64,000 bases of DNA, taken from contig NZ_LGTQ01000010.1 in assembly GCF_001306455.1 (NCBI RefSeq), forward strand, positions 248,001-312,000. The letters run 5' to 3'. Source of the stretch: Jiulongibacter sediminis. GTDB taxonomy: Bacteria > Bacteroidota > Bacteroidia > Cytophagales > Spirosomataceae. Of the stretch, positions 53,155 through 62,550 are shown piece by piece. The notes under the pieces are model-generated. The model made no database searches, was not told the origin of the DNA, and saw only the letters and a list, made by a program, of their open reading frames with translations. A program made the position numbers and the translations under genes. The stretch's first letter is position 1. Each line of letters opens with the position of its first letter.

Positions 53155-53616
53155 ATGAAAAAATCAATTAGCCTCCTGTTCACAGCCCTTTTGATCTATG
53201 CCTGTTCTTCCCCGCAAAATGATGAAGAAACCAGACTGAGCGATACCCTTCAAATAAACAACACCACACCTGAAGTACCCACCTCAGGGGAAGTAGTCGA
53301 CAAAAGCGAGCCGGAATTTAAAATCAAAGTTGAGGAATTGGACTATCAGCCCAGGTCTTACCTCTCGGTGGAATATGATGGAAAAGTCTTCCCCCTGGAC
53401 AGCATGGATGGTACAGCAGAAATCATCAACCCCGAACAATACCAATCGATGGAAATTCCGGAGAATGCTTCTACGGCCTGTGGGGGATGGTGGGCCGGTG
53501 GGGGAACCTACTACTTTATTAATTCTACAGAAACAGTGGTCAGTATTTACAAAGGATTTCAGGACGAAGGTTTCCCCGGCTTTAACTGGGCTTTATTTAA
53601 AGAATTGAATCGATGA
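53155..53616 (+). CDS. Lipoprotein of unknown function
   Basis: 153 residues with lipoprotein signal MKKSISLLFTALLIYAC. An acidic linker rich in Glu, Asp and Thr (about 20-65) leads to a small domain with YQPRSYLSVEYDGKVFPLD and a Gly/Trp-rich block CGGWWAGGGTYYFIN. No family recognised. It follows the propeller lipoprotein by four bases and overlaps the next gene by four (ATGA), so the three form one unit. Confidence 0.65.
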   Translation: MKKSISLLFTALLIYACSSPQNDEETRLSDTLQINNTTPEVPTSGEVVDKSEPEFKIKVEELDYQPRSYLSVEYDGKVFPLDSMDGTAEIINPEQYQSMEIPENASTACGGWWAGGGTYYFINSTETVVSIYKGFQDEGFPGFNWALFKELNR

Positions 53617-53981
53617 TTTATCATATCCTGAATGGTGACGCTCTGACACCCACCTTTAGAGAAACGGGTCTGAAAGGTGAGGTGATCATTGCCCGAGAGG
53701 CTCTGATGGACGGGGATCTTAGCGGAGAAACCTGGCAAGCATTTCTGGAAAACAGGGCAAGGGTTCATGGTGTTTCTCCTGAAGAATACCAAAAAAATAG
53801 CGGGGCTGAATTCGATAAAATCCGAAACGCTCCGGAAGACTCCGTCTTTCATCTCTGGTTTGAATATGATCTGTTTTGTCAGGTCAACTTCTGGTTTTTC
53901 CTCTCCCTGATATACGTCTTGCCAGAAAATCGAAAAGTTTGGGCTTACTTGCAAATTCAACTACTCCAGGTAACTAGTTGA
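53613..53981 (+). CDS. Truncated DUF1835-like protein
   Basis: 122 residues. The opening MIYHILNGDALTPTF, IIAREALMDGD and VFHLWFEYDLFCQVNFWFF match the N-terminal part of DUF1835 proteins, which normally run to 250 residues or more. After about residue 100 the similarity stops and the protein ends with an unrelated tail (LPENRKVWAYLQIQLLQVTS). So it is either a fragment or a frameshifted remnant. It overlaps the preceding gene by four bases. Confidence 0.55.
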   Translation: MIYHILNGDALTPTFRETGLKGEVIIAREALMDGDLSGETWQAFLENRARVHGVSPEEYQKNSGAEFDKIRNAPEDSVFHLWFEYDLFCQVNFWFFLSLIYVLPENRKVWAYLQIQLLQVTS

Positions 53982-54018
53982 ACGGAAATCATCCGCACGA
54001 ATAAGTAAAAAAGAAACT

Positions 54019-54567
54019 ATGAACAGAATCAAAACAATCGGACTTACATTTTTAACCATCTTACTAGCGACAGCTTTTACTGTAGTTATTGATTTAGAAA
54101 CTAAACTCTTACTGAATGACAAAGTAGAGCTTAAAGTACCGAAGGACTTCGATATCATGTCTGAAGAATTAATGCAATTAAAGTATCCATCAGAGCGAAG
54201 ACCAACTCTGGTCTATTCTAACGAGTCGGGCGGAATTAATGTGGCTTTAAACCTCACTCAAAGTCCGGCAAGCCAACAACTAATTCCCGTCTATAAAGAC
54301 AACTTTGTTCGGACTTTTAAGAACCTTTATCCATCGGCCGAATGGAAAGACAGTGGCGTGAAAACGATTGATGGCAGAAAAGTTGGCTATTTAGAATTGA
54401 TAACTCCGGCTATTGATACCGAAATTTATAATTTAATGTTCTTCACAGACTTAGACGGTCAATTACTTCTTTGCACTTTTAACTGCACCAGAAAGAGTAT
54501 TGAGGAATGGACGCCGACTGCGAAAGAAATCATGAACTCCCTGAAAATAAAAAAGACGGGTCCATAA
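54019..54567 (+). CDS. Exported protein of unknown function
   Basis: 182 residues with an N-terminal hydrophobic leader (TIGLTFLTILLATAFTVVI). The mature part has VELKVPKDFDIMSEELMQ, PTLVYSNESGGINVALNL and YNLMFFTDLDGQLLLCTFNC, a strand pattern similar to DcrB/PsbP-like proteins in which a small alpha/beta sandwich faces the periplasm. That resemblance is weak. No catalytic motif seen. Confidence 0.6.
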   Translation: MNRIKTIGLTFLTILLATAFTVVIDLETKLLLNDKVELKVPKDFDIMSEELMQLKYPSERRPTLVYSNESGGINVALNLTQSPASQQLIPVYKDNFVRTFKNLYPSAEWKDSGVKTIDGRKVGYLELITPAIDTEIYNLMFFTDLDGQLLLCTFNCTRKSIEEWTPTAKEIMNSLKIKKTGP

Positions 54568-54760
54568 CTTCAAACCTGAAGGGTTGCCTAAGAAGCTTTT
54601 ACTTTGTCATTAATTCTAAAAGTTTTGGATAGGGTAATGCTTTGAATGAAATGAATTCCCCGAACAAACAGATATATCTCCGTCGAACCCCAGAAGGACT
54701 AAAACCTGCATTTTACTGGTCAAAACGATAACAAGAAACACAAAACCATTGCCACCAAAA

Positions 54761-55531
54761 ATGGAAAACTCCCAAAAGAGATCAACGCATGACCCGGCTC
54801 TAAAACCATTTTGGAGGAAGCTTTTCAAATTCGATTGGAAGTTTGGATTCTTCCTGATACTTCTGATCTGCATACCCCGATTCGTATTGGTTCTCAATGC
54901 AAATCAAACCGGAAATTATGGCCCTATCGGGGCAATAATGCTCATCTCTGCGATTGTTCCTTTCATCTTTTTAAACAGAAATGGCCGTAAGGAAATCGGA
55001 ATTATAGGGACTAAAAACATTGGCGGCTTACTCATGTCATTAATTGCTGGTTTAGCCTTTAGCTTTCTACTTTTTATCATCGGCAAAGCCATATATAGAG
55101 GTACCTTTCAAAACTGGTACGTCTACATCGGCAAATCTTACAACATCCCCCAAGGAATATCAGGAAACGACAAACTGATATTATTCGTCACCATGGCCGT
55201 AACAGGAATGATTTTTAGCCCAATTGGAGAAGAGCTATTCTTTCGGGGAATAGTTCACGGCAGTTTTGCACGATCGATTGGAGAGAAAAAGGCTTCCATT
55301 ATAGATAGTTTAGCTTTTTCCCTCACCCATATTGCTCATTTCGGACTTGTTTTCATAAGCGGTACCTGGCATTTTCACCCTTTTCCGACACTCATATGGG
55401 TGGTGGGTATGTTCGTTGTCAGTATTCTTTTCTTCAGAGCTAAGAGTCTGTCTGGTTCACTGATGGGAGCCATCTTCTGTCATGCAGGGTTTAACCTCGG
55501 AATGATTTATAGCATATTTTACCTGCTGTAA
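54761..55531 (+). CDS. CPBP-family intramembrane metalloprotease
   Basis: 256 residues from ATG 54761 (a TTG four codons earlier is the other option). Several membrane helices carry the CPBP/Abi motifs: IGEELFFRGIVHG (EExxxR), FSLTHIAHFG (FxxxH) and a final CHAGFNLGM (HxxxN). Relatives are CAAX-prenyl endopeptidases (Rce1) and bacteriocin self-immunity proteins. A second CPBP gene follows 119 bases later. Confidence 0.85.
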   Translation: MENSQKRSTHDPALKPFWRKLFKFDWKFGFFLILLICIPRFVLVLNANQTGNYGPIGAIMLISAIVPFIFLNRNGRKEIGIIGTKNIGGLLMSLIAGLAFSFLLFIIGKAIYRGTFQNWYVYIGKSYNIPQGISGNDKLILFVTMAVTGMIFSPIGEELFFRGIVHGSFARSIGEKKASIIDSLAFSLTHIAHFGLVFISGTWHFHPFPTLIWVVGMFVVSILFFRAKSLSGSLMGAIFCHAGFNLGMIYSIFYLL

Positions 55532-55650
55532 GCTCCTTTCTTATTGAATTTAACAAACTCATTTTTTTAGGTAAATCCTTCCTTTCTTAACCTAAGTCAA
55601 TGAACCCTAAAAATGGGAAGCCGACCTTTGTTTAAAATTTTGAAATCCGA

Positions 55651-56502
55651 ATGATCAATCAAGCCGAACGTAAGGAAGTCTGGAAAACCATATTTCTGTT
55701 TCTCGTACTGGTGTTCACGTTGACCTCTCCTTTTCATTATGCTTTGGTGAATTTATACCCTTCCCGTATTTACGTGGGAGCTATCATGTGGTGCCCGGCT
55801 ATCGCCGCCTTTCTAACCCTGAAAATCAGAGGCCGGTCTATTTCATCTCTTCCCTGGACATGGGAAAGCGGGAAATATCTTTGGTTATCGTACATCATTC
55901 CTGCCCTTTATGGTCTGCTGACTTACCTATTCATCTGGAGTTTTGGTTTAGGAGAGCTGGCCGATAGAGAAACAATTGCGGAATGGGGAACGGAACTGGG
56001 TTTGTTTGGTATCCGGACTTTAAATACCACTTCTATTGTGGTCATCGCAATAATTTTGACAGGGACTGTGGAAGTCATCAGAGCCTCAGCCACCACTTTA
56101 GGAGAAGAAATCGGCTGGAGAGGATTTTTCATCTGGGAGCTAAGAAAGGTGCTCTCGTTTACAGGGGTCTCCGTGGTAAGTGGGCTTGTTTGGGCGGCCT
56201 GGCATTGGCCCCTCCTGGTTTATTACAGCAATAATATGCTTCTTGAGTTCATCTCCTTTTTCGTTGTGATTATCTCCATGTCATTCATCATGACCTATTT
56301 CACCTTCAAATCGAGAAGCCTTTGGCCCGCTGTCCTTTTTCATGCCGTGAGCAATGTTTATATTCAAAAAATAATGCCGCCTCTTACCAGTGAAGTAAAA
56401 GGTACTGAACACTGGCTGGGCGAAAACGGGATCATGTTTGCCATCGTGACGGCCCTGTTTGGGCTTTATTACTGGTACAAAGGAGTCAAAGAGCATCTCT
56501 AA
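55651..56502 (+). CDS. CPBP-family intramembrane metalloprotease
   Basis: 283 residues with about eight membrane helices. Motifs: TTLGEEIGWRGFFIWEL (EExGWRG form), VWAAWHWPLLVYY (WHWP form) and VLFHAVSNVYIQ (HxxxN). This is the Rce1-like branch with GWRG and is clearly distinct from the preceding CPBP gene, so the pair is not a recent tandem copy. Substrate unknown. Confidence 0.88.
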   Translation: MINQAERKEVWKTIFLFLVLVFTLTSPFHYALVNLYPSRIYVGAIMWCPAIAAFLTLKIRGRSISSLPWTWESGKYLWLSYIIPALYGLLTYLFIWSFGLGELADRETIAEWGTELGLFGIRTLNTTSIVVIAIILTGTVEVIRASATTLGEEIGWRGFFIWELRKVLSFTGVSVVSGLVWAAWHWPLLVYYSNNMLLEFISFFVVIISMSFIMTYFTFKSRSLWPAVLFHAVSNVYIQKIMPPLTSEVKGTEHWLGENGIMFAIVTALFGLYYWYKGVKEHL

Positions 56503-56579
56503 AAAACGTATAGTATATTGCGGTAAACTCATAACCATCAATCTTAAAAAACGGGCAGGCTTTTTTGCTCCGCATTGCA

Positions 56580-57614
56580 ATGAATAAAAAACAAAAAACA
56601 CTGATCATTAGAATTGTCTTATTTGTGAGCACAGGAGTATCCCTGTTTTTTGTTCCATGGCTTTTAGTGAAAGCCTGGATACTGCCCCTTCCTGATACTG
56701 TTCAGGAACAAATGGAACAGGCCATCGGACATGGTTTTGAAGGAATGCTCGTCTACATCGACAAGGCGGGCCAGCCCGCTCAATCTTTTGCAGCCGGATG
56801 GTATAACAAAGAACTGAAAATACCCGCCAAACCGGATGCCTTGTTTAAAATAGCCAGCATCAGCAAGCTTTATGATGCCGTTGCTGTAACCAAACTGGTA
56901 CATGACGGAAGGCTCTCGCTGGACAAGACCATCGCGGATTACTTTCCGAATCTTACAAGCCGAATAGAAAACGCAGATAAAATCACCTTGCGTTTGATGA
57001 TTCAGCACAGAAGCGGACTTCCCAATTTTACCGATACCCCGAATTTCTGGGCATCTCCCACCCAAAGCTTTGAAGAAAGTCTAGCCCTGATACTTGACCA
57101 ACCAGCCAATTTTGAGCCCGGAGATGATTACGAATACTGCAATACAAACTACCTGCTGATCAATAAAATCATGGATAATGAACTCGGGTACCCCAATTTT
57201 GAATTCATTCGCGAAGAAATCCTGAAACCCCTTGAGCTCAAACATACCTTTGGCTCTCTGAAAGAAGTGAATCTGGACGATGTAATGAGTGGCTACCATG
57301 TGGGGCATCCTCATGACTTAAAAGCTGATGAACACGGCATGCTTGCTACCGCTGAAGACGTGGGCATTTTCATTCGGGCTTTAAATGACGGGTCTGTTTT
57401 TGAACCGGGAGAGCAGGAAATCTATTCGTCGGTTTATGAATATGAACATGGAGGCTGGGTGCCCGGCTATCAGAGCTTTGCAAAGTATCATGAAGACATT
57501 GACGCGGTTACCGTTGAATTCTATAGTACAACGGACTCCAAATTGTATAATTGGAATCTTTCCGAAATTGTGAATAAGCGAATTGTCAAAATACTTAAAC
57601 ACCAGAAAAATTAA
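56580..57614 (+). CDS. Serine hydrolase, class C beta-lactamase fold
   Basis: 344 residues from ATG 56580 (TTG 56565 possible) with an N-terminal membrane anchor (IIRIVLFVSTGVSLFFVPWL). SxxK in KIASISKLYDAVA, YxN in YEYCNTNYLL; in place of a clear HxG/KTG block there is HGGWVPGYQS. The family hydrolyses amides or esters of unknown nature. Third such enzyme in the window. Confidence 0.82.
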   Translation: MNKKQKTLIIRIVLFVSTGVSLFFVPWLLVKAWILPLPDTVQEQMEQAIGHGFEGMLVYIDKAGQPAQSFAAGWYNKELKIPAKPDALFKIASISKLYDAVAVTKLVHDGRLSLDKTIADYFPNLTSRIENADKITLRLMIQHRSGLPNFTDTPNFWASPTQSFEESLALILDQPANFEPGDDYEYCNTNYLLINKIMDNELGYPNFEFIREEILKPLELKHTFGSLKEVNLDDVMSGYHVGHPHDLKADEHGMLATAEDVGIFIRALNDGSVFEPGEQEIYSSVYEYEHGGWVPGYQSFAKYHEDIDAVTVEFYSTTDSKLYNWNLSEIVNKRIVKILKHQKN

Positions 57615-58203
57615 TAGAACCTCCGTTATTCGAAGGCACTTCTCACCCAGAAGTCAAACAATATCTGATTCGCTCTCAACCGTTTTGTGGATAAACTAAA
57701 GACCTGGCCAAATTAATATTCACTTCCTGTTTTTTGATGAGTCTTACACACCGCTCTCTTGTTTTGGCCTTATGATTCTCTTCCCAAAGAATTATTTGGC
57801 CCTAATTCTTCCCGTTTAGAAAGATTAAGTAAACAAGAGTATTTTAGTATCTTAAGACAGAGGGATATTGGGCTTTCATACCAATACCCATTCTCAAGAA
57901 AAAAGAAACACCTCCTTTTCCACTCCTCTTGCCTTTTATTCCGATCAGATGACAGAACCAAGTGCCTGATTGACTTTCTGCCATCGGGAAAGGCCCGAAG
58001 GTGGTCATCGTCATTTTGATCCCTCTTCTTACCACTCAGTAAAAAAAACGACAATACCTCCCGTTTTGAAGACACGAAATCATACAATTCGATCAGGAAT
58101 AAGTTATATTGCTTTACGTTCACGCGCCCTTTGAATAAAAAGATTTGTAAATCTTCAAAGGCACAATTCCACCACCCGTAACGAACCTCTAAAAACCATT
58201 GCT
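57615..58203. other. 589-bp stretch without a supported gene
   Basis: Short open frames exist on both strands (86 and 117 codons) but they overlap, are rich in Ser, Arg and Leu with no family resemblance, and lack a good start region. Near the right end are a TATATTGC box (about 58106-58113) and a hairpin at 58128-58161, which probably serve the amidohydrolase downstream. Confidence 0.5.
58128..58161 (+). promoter_or_regulatory. Hairpin in the 5' region of the amidohydrolase gene
   Basis: CCTTTGA plus AGATTT on the left pair with AAATCT plus TCAAAGG on the right around GT; the left arm has an extra six-base bulge (ATAAAA). It lies 43 bases before ATG 58204 and downstream of a possible -7 box, so it would be in the leader RNA. 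Confidence 0.45.
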
Positions 58204-59145
58204 ATGAAACCAATTTCAACCTTACGGGCAAAAGCTATCTTTCTCTTGGTTGGAAACATCCTGACTGCTCTATTTCTGACCGCCGGGTCTGCTTTATCGC
58301 AGTCCAGAATTATTGACATGCACGTTCATTCTTATTCTGAAAATGACTTTGGGGAGCGGGAGCCTTCCAGCGATTTCTATGGCAATAAAGGAGCCGCCAA
58401 TGCGGAAGAACATCTGAAAGAAACCTTTGAAGCCTTTCGGAAATGGAACATTGTAAAAGCCGCTGTAAGTGGCAATCCGGAAAGTGTAGAACACTGGGCG
58501 GCACACGACCCTGACCGGGTGATCCGTGGCCTTCTCATCTTTTCACCGGACGACTATGGCCTTGACAGCCTTCAGTTTGAACAAATGATCCTAGATAAGA
58601 AAATTGAGATTTTCGGTGAAATCGGAGCCTATTACAGCGGCACCACTCTTAGTGATGAAATCTGGCAGCCCTATTTACGTCTTTGTGAAAAATACGACAT
58701 TCCGGTGGCAGTACATACCGGAGGAGGTGACCCGGGTGGCACTTACTCCTGGTCGCCCAAAGCCCGCCTTATCAAGGGAGACCCCTACCTCATCGAAGAC
58801 GTACTAGTCAACTACCCGAAACTAAGAATCTACCTGATGCATAACGGGGGCGAAGAATGGCATGAGCATGCCCTTCGGATGATGGCCTATTACCCTCAGT
58901 TGTACACCGATATCGCCGTAATGTTATGGGTGGAACCCAATACTCAGCGAACCGTAACTGAATTTTTAAAAAATGCTCAACATGCGGGTTATCTCGACCG
59001 CGTGATGTTTGGTTCTGATCAGATGGTCTGGCCTCATGCAATTGAGCAGTCCATTCAGTTTCTCAATAGCCTGGATTTTTTAAGCACTGAGGAAAAAGAG
59101 GGCATTTTTTATGGTAACGCCGCCCGTTTTTTAAAGATGAAATAA
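58204..59145 (+). CDS. Secreted amidohydrolase-2 family protein
   Basis: 313 residues with a long signal region (to about GSALSQ at 32). The TIM-barrel metal motifs are RIIDMHVHSY (HxH), IPVAVHTGGG, RIYLMHNGGEEWHEHALRMM and VMFGSDQMVWP. Amidohydrolase-2 proteins include decarboxylases and lactonases. The substrate is unknown. The leader contains a hairpin. Confidence 0.82.
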   Translation: MKPISTLRAKAIFLLVGNILTALFLTAGSALSQSRIIDMHVHSYSENDFGEREPSSDFYGNKGAANAEEHLKETFEAFRKWNIVKAAVSGNPESVEHWAAHDPDRVIRGLLIFSPDDYGLDSLQFEQMILDKKIEIFGEIGAYYSGTTLSDEIWQPYLRLCEKYDIPVAVHTGGGDPGGTYSWSPKARLIKGDPYLIEDVLVNYPKLRIYLMHNGGEEWHEHALRMMAYYPQLYTDIAVMLWVEPNTQRTVTEFLKNAQHAGYLDRVMFGSDQMVWPHAIEQSIQFLNSLDFLSTEEKEGIFYGNAARFLKMK

Positions 59146-59263
59146 TGGCTACTTCTTTTTACGGACTTTGGCCCGCATAGAAGAAAAAAGGGAAGCCCAA
59201 AGCTACGACCTCCATGTACATCAAGAGATTATCATTTTAATTTAACCTCTAACCCAATCAACC

Positions 59264-59896
59264 ATGGAAAAAGCATACCGTAATCTGGGGTATTTCCTGC
59301 TACTACTCATCCCTCTAACTTTTTTTGGTTTTTATAAAACCTACTTCAATCAGTTTCCGACCTTTAGCGAAACCGCCTTTTTTGTGCAAATTCATGCCGG
59401 CATCGCTATGATATGGATTCTTATGCTGATTATTCAGCCTCTGATGATCCGAAACCGGAGAGTAGACCTTCACCGGAAAATAGGCAAGGCCTCTTATGTT
59501 ATTTTCCCTTTGCTGATTCTTTCCTTTATTCCCCAGATGATCAGTCTGGCGGGTTCAGATCGCCCTAATAATTTATTTTTCCCACTTTCCGATTCTATTC
59601 TACTGATTTCCTTTTATACGCTGGGAATTTATTACCGCTCAAAGGCCACTCTGCATATGCGGTACATGATTGGAACAGCCCTGATTTTTATCAGTCCCAC
59701 CGTTGGACGGATATTTCCTTTCTGGTTCGACTTTTCTGATGTACTGGCCCAATTCGTCGTTTACAGCATCTTGTTTCTATTGCTGATCAGTCTGATTCTG
59801 ATGGATAAAAAAAACGGCCGAAATCCAGAACCTTACCTACTCATGCTTCCTTTCTGGATACTTCATATGATCGTTTTCTCCATCGTTTTTCTCTGA
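59264..59896 (+). CDS. Membrane protein of unknown function, six or seven helices
   Basis: 210 residues, almost all in hydrophobic helices. Conserved-looking polar spots are QIHAGIAMIWILMLIIQPLM, RRVDLHRKIGKASYV and TLHMRYMIGTALIF, with His residues in helices that could bind haem or a metal. The pattern resembles DUF2306-type membrane proteins, but I cannot assign a family with confidence. Confidence 0.65.
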   Translation: MEKAYRNLGYFLLLLIPLTFFGFYKTYFNQFPTFSETAFFVQIHAGIAMIWILMLIIQPLMIRNRRVDLHRKIGKASYVIFPLLILSFIPQMISLAGSDRPNNLFFPLSDSILLISFYTLGIYYRSKATLHMRYMIGTALIFISPTVGRIFPFWFDFSDVLAQFVVYSILFLLLISLILMDKKNGRNPEPYLLMLPFWILHMIVFSIVFL

Positions 59897-60052
59897 ACAG
59901 AAACTGAAAGGCGTGTCCTTTTTACCAATTTTGGCAAACCGGAATAGTTCTCTGAAGTTACCCTCATGATTGGATGAATTTTCCTGAATTGACGGAGATT
60001 TGAATACGGTGGATTATTTCTGGGCGTTCTCCTCTTATTTGAAGCGAACAAA

Positions 60053-60874
60053 ATGAACTGGGAATATCACGAAATTAAACCTCCTGAACACCTGGCTGAA
60101 TATATTGATTGTATCTGGTGGGAGAACTATGCCGAAATTCATCCGGAAAAAGGAAAACATTTATTGGTTCCTGATCTATCCATTGAACTCATTTTTACGC
60201 CTTCTGTAATGGTCCGGTATCTTCCCGGAACCGGTGAATATAAGAGAAAAAAAACACAGTTGGCCGGGCTTAGAACGACCCCTCAGGTATGTTCGGTTCA
60301 GGAAAGTCCGGTTATCGGAATTCGTTTCAAAGTATCACGTTTCTACCGGTTAAGTCTGATTAAAATGTCTGAAACCATCAATAATTGCCTTCATCCTACT
60401 ATTTGCTTCGGCAAATCTGTTTCAAAACTGGAAAGGGAAGTCTTCATGGCAAAATCACAAGAAGAGCGGATTGAAAAAATCACTTCCTTTTTTACCGATT
60501 ACCTGACCTTTGTTACCATCGATTCCGACCCGGTTTTTGAAGATATTATCCGTTACATTGATGAGCTTAATGGGGCTTGTGTTATCGGTGAGCTCCCCTC
60601 TCTTTTTTCAATATCTGCGAGTACAATCGAGCGAAAATTTCGGAAAAATATGGGTTTGACACCCAAAAAATACTGCTCACTTTTACGCTTTCAAAAGCAA
60701 TTTCTTTCAGGACAAAAATCTTTCCGGAGCTATAATTCGGGTAGTAGTTTCAATTATTACGATCAGGCTCATTTTATTAAGGAAGTAAGTAAGTTCTCAG
60801 GCCTCACCCCCGGCCAGTTAGCCTCTCTCAAAATGGGAATTCAGGAAGCCTATTTTAAAAAAAAGTGGTCTTGA
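60053..60874 (+). CDS. AraC-family transcription regulator
   Basis: 273 residues. The N-terminal part (EHLAEYIDCIWWENYAEIHP, LLVPDLSIELIF, VIGIRFKVSRFYRL) is the ligand domain of the DUF6597-type group; the C-terminal HTH runs IGELPSLFSISASTIERKFR to GLTPKKYCSLLRFQKQF and then YYDQAHFIKEVSKFSGLTPG. A local regulator for the flanking exported genes is likely. Confidence 0.85.
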   Translation: MNWEYHEIKPPEHLAEYIDCIWWENYAEIHPEKGKHLLVPDLSIELIFTPSVMVRYLPGTGEYKRKKTQLAGLRTTPQVCSVQESPVIGIRFKVSRFYRLSLIKMSETINNCLHPTICFGKSVSKLEREVFMAKSQEERIEKITSFFTDYLTFVTIDSDPVFEDIIRYIDELNGACVIGELPSLFSISASTIERKFRKNMGLTPKKYCSLLRFQKQFLSGQKSFRSYNSGSSFNYYDQAHFIKEVSKFSGLTPGQLASLKMGIQEAYFKKKWS

Positions 60875-60930
60875 CGATTTTTTACAATCCTACCAGGCAA
60901 GGGCTTCCTAATTTTGAAAAAAAATGAAAA

Positions 60931-61488
60931 ATGAAGCTATTACCTCTCCTGATCGGAGTCATTGCAATGACTCAGTTACAGGCACATCCTGGGAAAATCA
61001 ATTCTCTCTCCTTTTCTTATTTCGGCGAAATGCTGACGCATCCCGGTTTCAAACTTAATGCCGGATTTCCATTAAAAACATGGAAAGGAAACAACCCGAA
61101 AGTCATACAAAAAAGTATTATACTCAGTACTGGCATTGGTTTTTTCTACCACAAACGGTATCAGACAGGCCTGTTTTTTATTCCTGAAATCAGCTACCAA
61201 AGACATCAAAAAAAAGGCAAATTTATTGAAATGGGAGCTGGTCTTGGTTACCTGAAAACCCTGATTCCAAATAGTTTTGAGGTACATGACTCCGAAATTC
61301 GGCAAGTAACCGCCAGCCATTCGTATTTGTCTTCCAATGTCTTTCTGGTCTTTGGGAAAGGGCTGCGTTCGATCAAAAAAAAACAGGCTTCTTACTTTGT
61401 TAAACCTCAACTACTTCTCGCTGCTCCCGGTTTCCCTTCTGTCACTGGCTATTTTGCTCTTGAATTAGGAATCAAACAACATTTGTAA
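60931..61488 (+). CDS. Secreted protein, probable beta-barrel
   Basis: 185 residues with a signal peptide (MKLLPLLIGVIAMTQLQA). Alternating strands with aromatic ends (LSFSYFGEML, SIILSTGIGFFYHKR, TGLFFIPEISYQRH, FIEMGAGLGYLKTL, YFVKPQLLLAAPGFP) suggest a small outer-membrane barrel. No family recognised. Its stop abuts the ATG of the next gene, so the two are co-translated. Confidence 0.6.
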   Translation: MKLLPLLIGVIAMTQLQAHPGKINSLSFSYFGEMLTHPGFKLNAGFPLKTWKGNNPKVIQKSIILSTGIGFFYHKRYQTGLFFIPEISYQRHQKKGKFIEMGAGLGYLKTLIPNSFEVHDSEIRQVTASHSYLSSNVFLVFGKGLRSIKKKQASYFVKPQLLLAAPGFPSVTGYFALELGIKQHL

Positions 61489-62550
61489 ATGAAACGATTG
61501 AACTACCTGGCCTTAATGGCCATCCTACCTTTATTGTTTTCCTGCGAAAAATTCAAGGTAGATTCACAGGAAAACTCCTTTTTCTATATTAAAAATAAAG
61601 GAGCTGAACTCCCGGTTTGGGTCAGAGGAAATACAACCTCCAAAAAATTCATTATTTACATCAATGGAGGCCCCGGAGCCACCAGTCTTGACATCGCCAG
61701 AGCCGATATGTTTGGCTGGTCAGAGGGGCTGGAGACCAATTTTGCCATGGTCTACTATGATCAGCGTGGATGCGGAAATGCCCAGGGAAATATTAATGAT
61801 AATACCCTGACTATTAAACAGTATGTTGAAGATTTAGATCAAATCATCACTGTACTGGCAGAACAATACGACCAGCCGAAAATCTATCTGATGGGTGCAA
61901 GTTTTGGGGGCTTTATCGGTGCAAATTATTTATTAACAGACCAGTTTCAGCAAAAAATCAGTGGATGGATTTCCGTAGATGGTGCCTATAATTTCGACTA
62001 TGACCTGAGCTGGCAATACCGAAGAACTTTTTTGATCAATCTGGCCAAAGAGGAACTGTCTCTGGGAAACAAAATAGAGCATTGGACCAACGCTTTGGTA
62101 TGGGCAGAAGACAATCCGGTCATCAGTACGGGGGAGCAGAAAAACAAATGGAGAAGTTTTATAGGCTGGCCGGGCGAAATCATCCTTCCCGAAGAAAGAG
62201 CTGCATTATCTTTACGTCAATATCTGGGCATCGGTTTTTTTTCAAGCTATAACCCTTTTCCTGCCTATTTATCATCAAATCTTGAAAAGGTCAATAATCA
62301 TCTCAATGAAGACGCTGAAGGCACAAACCTCATTTCGATTGTTTCTCAGATCACCATTCCTTCTCTACTTATATGGGGAAGGTATGATGATCTTATTGCC
62401 CCGGAGGAGGGTAAGGAAGTTTTCACCCAATTCGGCACAGAAGATAGCCACAAGTTTTACAAACTTTTGCCCAACTCAAGCCACGAACCATATATCAGTG
62501 ATCCTGAAAATTTCAAAAAAGAAGTGATTGAGTTTGTGACAAAATACTGA
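61489..62550 (+). CDS. Lipoprotein alpha/beta-hydrolase, proline-iminopeptidase-like
   Basis: 353 residues with lipoprotein signal ending LLFSCEKF. The hydrolase shows NGGPGATS (oxyanion hole), YYDQRGCGNAQG, the nucleophile elbow MGASFGGFIGANY, Asp in LIWGRYDDLIAP and His in PNSSHEPY. The GGPG and DQRGCG motifs are those of proline iminopeptidases, so it may release N-terminal residues from peptides in the envelope. The gene starts directly after the preceding stop. Confidence 0.82.
   Translation: MKRLNYLALMAILPLLFSCEKFKVDSQENSFFYIKNKGAELPVWVRGNTTSKKFIIYINGGPGATSLDIARADMFGWSEGLETNFAMVYYDQRGCGNAQGNINDNTLTIKQYVEDLDQIITVLAEQYDQPKIYLMGASFGGFIGANYLLTDQFQQKISGWISVDGAYNFDYDLSWQYRRTFLINLAKEELSLGNKIEHWTNALVWAEDNPVISTGEQKNKWRSFIGWPGEIILPEERAALSLRQYLGIGFFSSYNPFPAYLSSNLEKVNNHLNEDAEGTNLISIVSQITIPSLLIWGRYDDLIAPEEGKEVFTQFGTEDSHKFYKLLPNSSHEPYISDPENFKKEVIEFVTKY

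Noticed and set aside
57759-58123. Open frames on both strands between 57.7 and 58.1 kb
   Set aside because: They overlap each other, show no family resemblance and have no proper start region.
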